A DNA stretch of 51,389 nt from Massilia agilis (GTDB lineage Bacteria; Pseudomonadota; Gammaproteobacteria; Burkholderiales; Burkholderiaceae_D). The stretch is taken from assembly GCF_024756255.1 (NCBI RefSeq), contig NZ_JANUHB010000009.1:1-51389 (forward strand). Reading direction: 5' to 3'. The first letter of the stretch is position 1, and each line of letters begins with the position of its first letter. Made by a program: the position numbers and the translations under genes. Shown one piece after another: positions 44,339 to 51,389 of the stretch. The notes beneath the pieces were generated by a model. It did not search any database. It had not been told where the DNA came from and saw nothing but the letters and a program-made list of their open reading frames with translations.

Positions 44339-44515
44339 GTGAAGCGACGCGGCCGGGCTCGTCCCCGGTGTGGCCGCGGTATTCGAAAGCTGTCCATCTC
44401 GTGTGTCGCAGTGTGCGGATCAATGTATCCGCCGGGAAACATGGATTGTCGCACAGAAATGATGAGCGAGCAGCCGTTTGTTCCGCATCCTCGCATAAAA
44501 CATACATTCGCTTTG

Positions 44516-44544
44516 TTGATTTAAGCGTGCCCGAGGAGTAGCAT
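44516..44544 (+). promoter_or_regulatory. Promoter of the truncated haemoglobin gene
   Basis: TTGATT (44516-44521) and TAGCAT (44539-44544) are 17 bp apart. Transcription would start about 23 bp before the ATG at 44574. No NsrR- or FNR-type palindrome overlaps it. Confidence 0.5.
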
Positions 44545-44573
44545 TCGGTGATCATCTTTTACTGCACTGCACC

Positions 44574-44972
44574 ATGTCCTCGCTGCCGCTGAACCGCTCT
44601 TCCATCCATACCCTGGTCCACGAGTTTTATGACGACGTGCGCGCCGATGCCGTGCTCGGCCCGGTGTTCGACAAAGCCATTGGCGATCGCTGGGATGCGC
44701 ACCTCGAGCGCATGGTCGAGTTCTGGTCAACCGTGATGCTGGGCACCCACAACTTCCAGGGCAACGTGTTCGGCACCCACATGGCGCTGTCGGGCGTGGA
44801 GCCGGACCACTTCCGCCTGTGGCTGGGCATGTTCTTCAAGACCACCGAGCGACTGTTCGAGCCGCCGGTGGCGCATGAGTTCCAGCTGGTCGGCAAGCGC
44901 ATCGCGGCCAGCCTCCAGTACGGCTACTTCGGCAAGGTGATCGTGCCGGACGCGCCGCCGGCCACCGCTTGA
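44574..44972 (+). CDS. Group III truncated haemoglobin
   Basis: A protein of 132 residues. The two-over-two globin pattern is seen in LVHEFYDDVRADAVLGPVF, WDAHLERMVEFWSTVMLG, a histidine-containing F-helix region around GTHMAL and EPDHFRLWLGMFFKT, and a C-terminal helix. The length and FW/HFRLWL signature match group III (Ctb-like) proteins, which bind haem and are linked to nitric oxide or oxygen chemistry under low oxygen. No clear ribosome site is seen. It stands alone between a divergent GGDEF-EAL gene and the convergent M50 operon. Confidence 0.92.
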   Translation: MSSLPLNRSSIHTLVHEFYDDVRADAVLGPVFDKAIGDRWDAHLERMVEFWSTVMLGTHNFQGNVFGTHMALSGVEPDHFRLWLGMFFKTTERLFEPPVAHEFQLVGKRIAASLQYGYFGKVIVPDAPPATA

Positions 44973-44991
44973 TTCGCCAGCGGCCCGCCGC

Positions 44992-47115
44992 TCAGAACCC
45001 GGCTTCGCGCCACACCAGCGCCGCGAGTGCGCGCACGAAGCGTGCGCCCGGCGCTTCCCATTTCGCGTCGATCACGGCCTTGCCGCGCCACGCATGCCCG
45101 GCCAGTTCCTGCGCCGGCTCGTCCACCCGGTAGGTGACGCGGTACACCGCGTGCTCGGGATACCACTCGCCCTGCTTTTCGCGCGCCGGCACCGTTCCGC
45201 CCTGCTGCGCGGACCACAGCCCGCTGGGCAGGGTGCGGCTGGCGTCGCGGTCGATGCTGGTCACGGTCAGCCGCAGTGCCGGGCCGGCCAGGCCGTCGGC
45301 GTAGAAGCGCGCGCTGTCGCCCACCGCCACGCGCCGCACCGTATCCTCGTCCAGGTAGCTGCTCGCTTCGTGCGCGCGGTCGCTCACCAGCACCGCAACG
45401 CGCTCGCGCTTGCCGACCCAGACGCCGCTCGCCAGCTCCGGTTGCACGTCGCGCAACGTACCGTCGAACGGGGCTACCGGCGTGTAGCGCGCGGTTTCGT
45501 CATCGAGCACCTCGAGCTGGGCCTCGACCGTGGCCAGCTGCTCGCGCAGCACGCCGCTCTGCGCGCGCTGCTCGGCATCGAAACCGGACGCGCCCAGCTG
45601 CCAGCGCAGCCGCTCGGCCTGCGCCTGCAGTGCCTCGCGCCGGCTGCTGGTTTCGGGCGCGGCGAACTGCACCATCACCTGCCCGGCCTTGATCTGGGCT
45701 CCTTCATGAAACGGCAGCACGACCACCTGGGCATGCTCGGGCGCGTGGATCGGGTACACGTCGGCCGGGCGCAGCACGGCGCCGGACTGCACGCGCGTGG
45801 GCCACGGCACCACGAACAGCAGCGCAACCAGGGCGGCCAGCGCGGCGCTGCGGCGCGCGCGCGGGCTGCGTTTGAGGGCGGGCCAGAGTGCCGACCACTC
45901 GCGCAGTTCGGTAAAAATCGGGCGCAGTACGAACCAGCTCATCTCGACGCAAAAAAGGAAAATGCCAACCAGCTTGATAAAGAAGTGATACACCAGCACC
46001 GCGATGCCGAGGAACAGGACCAGGCGGTACAGCCAGATCGCCCATGCGAACAGCACCAGGCCCCAATGCCGCCGCTTCGGGAAAAATTCAGGCGGCGGCC
46101 CGCCCAGCGCGAACAGCCACTCGCGTAGCTGCCAGCGCGCCAGCGCGAACGCGCGCCCATGCAGGTTCGGCATGTCCAGCCAGTCCGAGACGACGAAATA
46201 GCCGTCGAAACGCATGAACGGGCTGGCATTGATCGCGAGCGTGGCGATCCAGGTGGTGGTGGCCAGCGGGAACGCGATCGAGCGCAGCACGCCATCGGGC
46301 AGCACGGCCCACGCCAGCGTGGCCCACACCGCGACCGTCAGTTCGGTCGCCACCCCGGCCGCCGCAACCCGCAAGCGCTGGCGCTTGTTCGACAGGCGCC
46401 ACACGTCATTGGTATCGGTGTACGGCACGGGCCACAGCACCAAGAAGGCCACGCCCATCGCCGGCACGCGGCAGCCGTAACGCTTGGCGGTCAGCGCGTG
46501 TCCCATCTCGTGCGCGCACTTCACGAACACAACCGCCAGCGCATAGGCCAGCAGGCCGCTGGTGGTGAACGAACCGGCAAGGGTGCTGGCGAATTCGTCC
46601 CACCTGCGCCACACGAGCGTGCCGCCAACCAGGAATGCGAGCAGCGTCAGGCGCATGAAGGCCCCCGAGAACAGCCATGCAAACGACGGCGCCACGCGGG
46701 TGAGCCAGCGGTCCGGCTTGACCAGCGGGATGCGGAAGAACAGGTAATGATGCAGCAGCTGGGTGGTCCACTTGCCCTGCGCGGCCTTGTGGCGCGCGGC
46801 CATGGCCTTGACCGAGCCGAGCGGGTCCGGCTGCACCAGCTGGTTGTCGACCAGGAAGCGCAGCACCGATTCGACCTGGGCCACGCCAAGGTCCAGCGGC
46901 GTGGCGGCGCGCAGCGACAGCAGAATGTCATCGGGGTTGCCGAGCGACCAGCGCTTGAGGATCTCGAAAGTGACCCAGTCGATGCGGAAGAACTGGTTGC
47001 GCACCGGGTCCTCGAGCGTGTGGCTCGGCTCCCCGCTGGCAAGCGTGGGCCCGGCATGCAGGCTGAGTTCCTCGCGCAGCGGCGGCAGCCGCAACGCTTG
47101 TTCCATCGCTACCAT
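44992..47115 (-). CDS. M50 zinc metalloprotease fused to HlyD-like periplasmic adaptor
   Basis: A protein of 707 residues. The N-terminal ~100 residues resemble a PqqD-like winged helix (ITWVTFEIL-type pattern at 45-53, DNQLVQ at 90-95). The membrane protease core has HEMGH at 202-206 and the second site-2-protease motif N296-A-S-P299 to D304-G. After a further TM helix near 410-420 comes a HlyD/biotinyl-lipoyl-like half (about 420-640) with coiled coil. This is the peptide zinc metalloprotease type seen beside exporters. The start overlaps the upstream adaptor stop by 7 bp; a second ATG at 47106 is possible. It is the last gene of the adhesin operon. Confidence 0.88.
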   Translation of the reverse strand: MVAMEQALRLPPLREELSLHAGPTLASGEPSHTLEDPVRNQFFRIDWVTFEILKRWSLGNPDDILLSLRAATPLDLGVAQVESVLRFLVDNQLVQPDPLGSVKAMAARHKAAQGKWTTQLLHHYLFFRIPLVKPDRWLTRVAPSFAWLFSGAFMRLTLLAFLVGGTLVWRRWDEFASTLAGSFTTSGLLAYALAVVFVKCAHEMGHALTAKRYGCRVPAMGVAFLVLWPVPYTDTNDVWRLSNKRQRLRVAAAGVATELTVAVWATLAWAVLPDGVLRSIAFPLATTTWIATLAINASPFMRFDGYFVVSDWLDMPNLHGRAFALARWQLREWLFALGGPPPEFFPKRRHWGLVLFAWAIWLYRLVLFLGIAVLVYHFFIKLVGIFLFCVEMSWFVLRPIFTELREWSALWPALKRSPRARRSAALAALVALLFVVPWPTRVQSGAVLRPADVYPIHAPEHAQVVVLPFHEGAQIKAGQVMVQFAAPETSSRREALQAQAERLRWQLGASGFDAEQRAQSGVLREQLATVEAQLEVLDDETARYTPVAPFDGTLRDVQPELASGVWVGKRERVAVLVSDRAHEASSYLDEDTVRRVAVGDSARFYADGLAGPALRLTVTSIDRDASRTLPSGLWSAQQGGTVPAREKQGEWYPEHAVYRVTYRVDEPAQELAGHAWRGKAVIDAKWEAPGARFVRALAALVWREAGF

Positions 47116-48479
47116 CCCAGCGCCTGGCGGACCGTCGCCAGCGGACGGCGCAAGATCCAGTACACCACCGGCACGCGGCCGCCGGACAGCTTGGCCGTGC
47201 CTTTCAGCCCCACCCTTTGGCCACTCGGCGCGTCGAGCGTGGCGCGCACGCGGTAGGCGTAGCTGCCGTCGGGTCGGGCCACCGCCTCGTAGCCCACGTA
47301 GCGCACACGCGCATCGACTGCGTCGAGCGGGCCGGAGGCCAGGTACAGGCTCACCGGCGCGCCAGGTTCAAGCGGGATCGCGTCGCCCACCGCAAGCCAC
47401 GCCTCGACCTCCACGTCGCGCGGTTCGGCGATGCGCATGATGCGCTCGCCCGTCAGCACTGGGCGGCCTACCCACTCGCTCGGCTCGTCGAACAAGGCGA
47501 TGCCGTCGCGCGGCGCGGTCACGCGGGCGCGCGCGGCCTGGCCCTGCAGGTAGTCGGTTTCGGCGCGCCGTTCCTCGATCTTGCCCTGCAAGGTGGCCAG
47601 CTGCGCCTTCGACTTTCCGTCGGTGAGCGCCTGCTGCAGCGCCTGCCGGTATTCCGCCTCGGCGGTGGCGAGCGCCTGTGCCGCGACGGCCGCGCGTGAC
47701 AGGAGCTCGGCTTCGTCGAACTCGAACAGCGGCTGGCCCTTTTTCACGAAGTCGTTCGGCTTGACATCAAAGCGCGCGATCACGCCTTCGAGCGGAGAGC
47801 GGATCGCGGCCGGATTGGCAGGCACCAGCTCGCCCGGCGCCAGCACGGTCAGCCGCACCGGGATGCACAGGACCGCGGCCAGCGCGAGCGAAGCCTGCAC
47901 CGCCCGGCGGCGCCACCACGGCAGTCCGGCGGCCTTGTCGGCAGCAATCCGCTGGCGGATGCGGCTGCGGATCGCCGTCGGCGTCCAGCGCACCGGGCGC
48001 CGGCGCGCCGCAATCGCATGGCGCAGGATATCGGCCCATTCGCTCAAGAGCGCCACCTCGTGGTCCATCCACGGGATGTCGCGCGCCAGCAGCAAGCCGC
48101 CGCGCAGCTCCTCGCCAGTCTCGCCGGGCACCGGCAGCGGCAGCCACAAGCCGTATGCCGGCAGCCACTCGCCCCATTCCTGGGCGAACGGCTCGGGCAC
48201 GTCGAATGCGCCGACCGGTCCGGCCCGGCGCAGCTCGCCGCACAGGCGTCCGATCCACTGCGCGTACGGCGCATTGGCCTCGATCTGTACCACGCCCGAC
48301 AGCGCGCATACGTGGCGGTCCTCGAACCACAGCGCAGCCTGCCGGTATGGCGCAAGCGCATGCGTTCCGTTCACGGCGAGGAAATCGAGTTCCACAGCCG
48401 ACTCGACGTGGCGCGCGCGGTGCGCCATGTCGACCAGTGTCGCGAACGGATTCGCGACGGCGTTATTTTGCCTGTCCAT
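47109..48479 (-). CDS. HlyD-family adaptor with GAF-like N-terminal domain
   Basis: A protein of 456 residues. Residues about 1-160 form a cytoplasmic GAF-like domain (ALWFEDRHVCALSGVVQI, LPLPVPGETGEELRGGLLLAR, LLSEWADILRHAI). A TM helix (about 193-211) follows. The periplasmic part has a barrel-sandwich half (SPLEGVIARFDVKPNDFVKKGQPLFEFD), a coiled coil (about 265-330) and the returning half (VTAPRDGIALF). HlyD proteins link an inner-membrane exporter to TolC. It lies 6 bp after the giant repeat protein stop and overlaps the M50 gene. No ABC ATPase gene is within the window. Confidence 0.88.
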   Translation of the reverse strand: MDRQNNAVANPFATLVDMAHRARHVESAVELDFLAVNGTHALAPYRQAALWFEDRHVCALSGVVQIEANAPYAQWIGRLCGELRRAGPVGAFDVPEPFAQEWGEWLPAYGLWLPLPVPGETGEELRGGLLLARDIPWMDHEVALLSEWADILRHAIAARRRPVRWTPTAIRSRIRQRIAADKAAGLPWWRRRAVQASLALAAVLCIPVRLTVLAPGELVPANPAAIRSPLEGVIARFDVKPNDFVKKGQPLFEFDEAELLSRAAVAAQALATAEAEYRQALQQALTDGKSKAQLATLQGKIEERRAETDYLQGQAARARVTAPRDGIALFDEPSEWVGRPVLTGERIMRIAEPRDVEVEAWLAVGDAIPLEPGAPVSLYLASGPLDAVDARVRYVGYEAVARPDGSYAYRVRATLDAPSGQRVGLKGTAKLSGGRVPVVYWILRRPLATVRQALGW

Positions 48480-48485
48480 CCAAAC

Positions 48486-51389
48486 CTATCGTGATTGCGG
48501 CGGTGTCGCGGCCGGGCGCGAACCGGCGGCTCGCAGCTGCTGCGACAAGCCGGGCTTGCCCACCGGGGCATTTTCGACCTGTCCGGCCACGCGGCCCTGG
48601 CCCACGTTCACGCGGAACAGCGCCACTGCCTCGCGCCCGTCCATGTCGCGCGCGATGATCTTGATGCGCAGCTCGCCGCGCATGCCCGGCGGCGCGTCGC
48701 CTGTGAACTGGCCGGTCTGACCGTTGAATTGCACCCAGGTTGGCAGCGGGCGGCCGTCCTGCATCTGGGCGGCGAGCCGCACGATGGCCTTGGGCTGGGT
48801 GTGCGCAAACGCGTCGGCCGGCACCGTCAGCGACAGGTGCGTCCCGCTTTCCACGTACTGGTCGGGCACGCCCTGGAACAGCACCAGCGCCGGTTCGTCC
48901 GCCTTGGCCACCACGGTCCGGAAACCTTCGGAACGGGTGTACACGTCGCTCAGCTCTGCGCTGCGAGTGATCTGCAATTCGCTGCTGGTCTCGAGCGCGC
49001 GGGTCCCCTGGCCGGAGGTGAGGTGCTGCGCGTCCGCGCCGACCACACTGCCGGGCGCCGGCTGGTCCAGCGGAACGGTCGTGGTCTGCGACGGCGTCGT
49101 AGCCACCGGCGGAGCCGACGGCGCTTCCACTGGCGTGGGCGCGGCAGTGGGCTGGGGCGCCGAGGGCACCGGCTCGACAACTGGCGGCGGTGGCGCCGTC
49201 GGGGCCGGCGTCGGCGCCGGGGTCGGGGCCTGGGTAGGCGCTTGCGTAGGTGCCTGGGTAGGTGCCTGCGTCGGCGCTTCGGTCGGCGCCGGGGTCGGCG
49301 CCTGCGTCGGCGCTTCGGTCGGTGCCGGTGTCGGCGCCTGCGTCGGTGCCGACGTCGGCGCCTGTGTCGGTGCCTGTGTCGGTTGCGGCTTCTCGTTCAC
49401 GATGACCTTGCCGCTGCCATCGCGATGGTTGCCCGCGAGGTCGGTCACGGTCGCAGTAACGTCGTAGGACTGGCCCACATTGAGCGGCTGCGCCGACACA
49501 GCGGACAGGTCGAGTGTCCACTTGCCGTTTTGCGCCACCACGTCATAGCTTGCGCCATTGATGGTGATGCGCAAGGTTTCGCCCTGCCCCACGTCGGCCG
49601 ATCCGGTCAACACTGGCCTGGTCGATTCGGTGACCACGTCATTGACGGTCGGCGCTGCGGGTACGGTCGTGTCGAGGACAACGTCGCGATTGTCCGCGGC
49701 GCCGTGCAGGTTCGCTGCGGTATTGGTGACCCGGGCCACGATCTTCCAGCCGGCCGTATGGGCGCCACCATCGACCGCGCTCCAGCTGGTGCCGTCCGTC
49801 GTGGCGTTCGTCCAGGTTGCGCCGCCGTCGAACGACACCTGGACGACCTGGTTGGTGCCGAGGGGCGCACTCAAGGTGCCGCTCACGGTCCGGTTGGCCG
49901 AACCGTCGGCGGTGATGAAGTCGGTGGCGGATGCGCCGGTGTCCTTCGTCATCGTCGCGATGCTCACCGTTTGCTGCGGTGCAGCCGGGTTCAGCACGGT
50001 CAGCGTGACCGCCGCACTGGCCGACAACTGTCCGTCGCTGCCCAGCACTTTCAACTGCAGCGCGCCGATGGCGTCCGCAGGCGGCGTTCCAGAGAACGTT
50101 CGCGTGGCGGGGTCGAAGCTGAGCCATCCCGGCAGCGGGCTGCCGTCGGCCATGGTCGCGCTGTAGGTGATGGTCGGGCTATCGATGTCCGTGAAGGCCG
50201 GTACCGACACTGGCGTCAGCGGTTCGCCGACGGTGCCAGTCCCGCTCGCGCCGCCGTGGGCTACCGGCGCGTCGTTCACCGGATTGACCGTGATGCTGAC
50301 GTTGTAGGTATTGCTGCCCGAGCCGTCGCTGACCGTGTAGGTGAAGCTGTCCGGGCCGTTGTAGTCTGCGGCCGGCGTGTATTCGTAGCTGCCGTCGGCA
50401 TGCACGACCAGCGTGCCGTGCGACGGGCCGGTCGCGCTGGCGTAGGTGACCACATCGTGATCGACGTCGGTGGCTGCCGGCAGGTTGCCAGTCGCCCTGG
50501 TGTCTTCGTTGGTCGTGATCGTTCCGTCAGCGGCCACTGGCAGGTCATTGACCGGGGTGACCTTCACCGTCATCGTCGCATCGCTGGATGCGGCGCTGGC
50601 GTTGTCATACACCTTGTAGGTGAAGGTGGTGTACGGGTCACCGTTGGCATCCGCGACCGGCACGAAGCGCAGATGGCCGAGATTGATCTCCGCTGTGGTG
50701 ACGCTGGCGCTGGCGCCGACGTCCTGCCATGCACCACTGACGAATGCCTGCAGCTTGCCGGCACCTGGCGCGGCCGAGATGCTGACCTTGGTCATCGCAT
50801 CGCCGGTGTTGAAGTCGCTGAAGTTGAAGTCCGACGCGCTGAAGACGTAGTTGGTATCCTCGGCCGTGGTGACCGCGCCGCCAGTGCTGGTGGGCGCCAC
50901 GTTGGCCGAGGTGATCGTCACGGCGACCGGCTTCGCATCCGTCAGGGCACCGTCCGAAACCGACACACTGAAGCTGTCGCTCTGATCGCTGCCGTAGCTG
51001 TTGGCCGTGTAGCTCACCTTGCCGTCGATGACGTCCTGCTGGGTGAACGTGGTCGCAGCCGTGCCGTTGACCGTGATGGTGCCCTTGCCCGGCGCGCTGG
51101 TGACGGTGTACGTCAGGCTGCCGTTGCCTGTGTCGACATCGGTCGCGTTCAGGTAGCTCGTGCTAAGCGTAATAGTCGCGCCCTGGCCCACGGTGACGGG
51201 CGAAACCGCCAGCACCGGTGCATCGTTCACCGGATTGACCGTGATGCTGACGTTGTAGGTATTGCTGCCCGAGCCGTCGCTGACCGTGTAGGTGAAGCTG
51301 TCCGGGCCGTTGTAATTCGCTGCAGGCGTGTACTCGTAGCTGCCGTTCGCATTCAAGACCAGCGTGCCGTGCGTCGGGCCGGTGCCCAC
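48486..51389 (-). CDS. Giant cadherin/Ig-like repeat surface protein, C-terminal part (partial)
   Basis: At least 967 residues; the start lies beyond the right edge. It contains tandem-95/cadherin-like modules (YTPAADYNGPDSFTYTVSDG, ending VNDAPV), a putative-Ig module (LPGWLSFDPATRTFSG) and an Ig-like module (TVPAAPTVNDVV to TDLAGN). A PTQAPTPAPTEA linker follows, then a final unique region ending with another Ig-like unit (LPTWVQFNGQTGQFTG). No RTX nonapeptides and no obvious type I secretion signal are at the C-terminus. It is likely a surface adhesin exported with help from the two downstream gene products, an inference from the operon. Confidence 0.9.
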   Translation of the reverse strand: MGTGPTHGTLVLNANGSYEYTPAANYNGPDSFTYTVSDGSGSNTYNVSITVNPVNDAPVLAVSPVTVGQGATITLSTSYLNATDVDTGNGSLTYTVTSAPGKGTITVNGTAATTFTQQDVIDGKVSYTANSYGSDQSDSFSVSVSDGALTDAKPVAVTITSANVAPTSTGGAVTTAEDTNYVFSASDFNFSDFNTGDAMTKVSISAAPGAGKLQAFVSGAWQDVGASASVTTAEINLGHLRFVPVADANGDPYTTFTYKVYDNASAASSDATMTVKVTPVNDLPVAADGTITTNEDTRATGNLPAATDVDHDVVTYASATGPSHGTLVVHADGSYEYTPAADYNGPDSFTYTVSDGSGSNTYNVSITVNPVNDAPVAHGGASGTGTVGEPLTPVSVPAFTDIDSPTITYSATMADGSPLPGWLSFDPATRTFSGTPPADAIGALQLKVLGSDGQLSASAAVTLTVLNPAAPQQTVSIATMTKDTGASATDFITADGSANRTVSGTLSAPLGTNQVVQVSFDGGATWTNATTDGTSWSAVDGGAHTAGWKIVARVTNTAANLHGAADNRDVVLDTTVPAAPTVNDVVTESTRPVLTGSADVGQGETLRITINGASYDVVAQNGKWTLDLSAVSAQPLNVGQSYDVTATVTDLAGNHRDGSGKVIVNEKPQPTQAPTQAPTSAPTQAPTPAPTEAPTQAPTPAPTEAPTQAPTQAPTQAPTQAPTPAPTPAPTAPPPPVVEPVPSAPQPTAAPTPVEAPSAPPVATTPSQTTTVPLDQPAPGSVVGADAQHLTSGQGTRALETSSELQITRSAELSDVYTRSEGFRTVVAKADEPALVLFQGVPDQYVESGTHLSLTVPADAFAHTQPKAIVRLAAQMQDGRPLPTWVQFNGQTGQFTGDAPPGMRGELRIKIIARDMDGREAVALFRVNVGQGRVAGQVENAPVGKPGLSQQLRAAGSRPAATPPQSR
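49185..49388 (-). repeat. Low-complexity Pro-Thr-Ala linker repeat
   Basis: About 200 bp of 12-bp-period sequence encoding units such as PTQA, PTPA, PTEA and PTSA. It separates the repeated Ig-like modules from the C-terminal unique region of the surface protein, probably as a stiff, extended linker. Slippage during replication could change its length. Confidence 0.85.
50272..50363 (-). repeat. 92-bp direct repeat in the surface protein gene, copy 1
   Basis: Identical to 51223-51314 over 92 bp, and similar for a further ~60 bp on the right. It encodes the core of a cadherin-like module. The copies are 951 bp apart, a multiple of three, so recombination between them would keep the frame. Confidence 0.9.
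51223..51314 (-). repeat. 92-bp direct repeat in the surface protein gene, copy 2
   Basis: Exact partner of 50272-50363. More copies probably continue beyond the right edge, since the module at the edge is still in the same repeat type. Confidence 0.9.

Noticed and set aside
41771..44524. Plus-strand reading frame of 917 codons
   Set aside because: Antisense shadow of the PAS-GGDEF-EAL gene; it also reads through the REP-like palindrome.
44461..44573. NsrR/FNR site before the truncated haemoglobin gene
   Set aside because: TTGAT is present but no matching inverted half follows at the proper spacing.
49185..49388. Short-period repeat resembling a CRISPR array
   Set aside because: The period is 12 bp, in frame with the adhesin gene and coding for a Pro-Thr linker, with no unique spacers.

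Overview
The window is GC-rich, densely coded, single-copy chromosomal DNA. Its gene repertoire points to a betaproteobacterium of the Oxalobacteraceae (Massilia/Duganella/Telluria type): a ubiH-dsbC pair, a two-subunit molybdenum hydroxylase with a MocA-like partner, a CSS-motif EAL protein, a group III truncated haemoglobin, PhnA/YjdM, and a giant cadherin-like protein next to M50 and HlyD proteins. This placement is inferred from gene content, not from a database search. No phage, insertion sequence, plasmid origin or CRISPR array was found.

Layout. Positions 54-7243, all on the minus strand, read in transcription order: a flavin hydroxylase of the ubiquinone type, DsbC, the 2Fe-2S and Tat-exported molybdopterin subunits of an IorAB-like dehydrogenase, a MocA-like nucleotidyltransferase, and an M61 peptidase with a PDZ domain. 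A tRNA-Phe gene (7354) follows. Next come a secreted LpqC-type esterase, an M48 peptidase, a CmpX-like membrane protein, a c-type cytochrome, an unrecognised secreted protein, an M13 peptidase, a MerR regulator overlapping a carboxymuconolactone-decarboxylase-like gene, a KefB/C-type antiporter and an acyltransferase-3 protein. From 18866 to 24341 lie a CHASE-PAS-GAF-PAS-GGDEF-EAL protein and a chemoreceptor, preceded by a long leader whose promoter carries an NsrR-like operator. A second, identical tRNA-Phe gene (24840) and phnA follow.

Positions 25437-29336 hold a 25-residue membrane peptide, a CSS-EAL phosphodiesterase, UvsE, a CAP-domain protein made of two repeats, and a DUF2905 protein. 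Positions 29503-40177 hold a periplasmic binding protein paired with a histidine kinase, an exported amidohydrolase, a glycosyltransferase, a ClC channel with CBS domains, an old yellow enzyme and a bestrophin-like channel. Positions 40212-44972 hold a succinate/acetate CoA-transferase, a REP-like palindrome, a PAS-GGDEF-EAL protein and a truncated haemoglobin. The right end (44992-51389, minus strand) is a tight operon encoding the C-terminal part of a very large tandem-repeat surface protein, a HlyD-like adaptor with a GAF-like N-terminus, and an M50 protease fused to a HlyD-like domain.

Themes: three cyclic-di-GMP proteins, four HExxH metalloproteases (M61, M48, M13, M50), oxidative periplasmic chemistry (DsbC, molybdenum hydroxylase, cytochrome c), and a possible non-canonical export system for a giant adhesin. 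The adhesin operon, the NsrR-like leader, the MerR/decarboxylase overlap and the binding-protein/kinase pair deserve the most attention.
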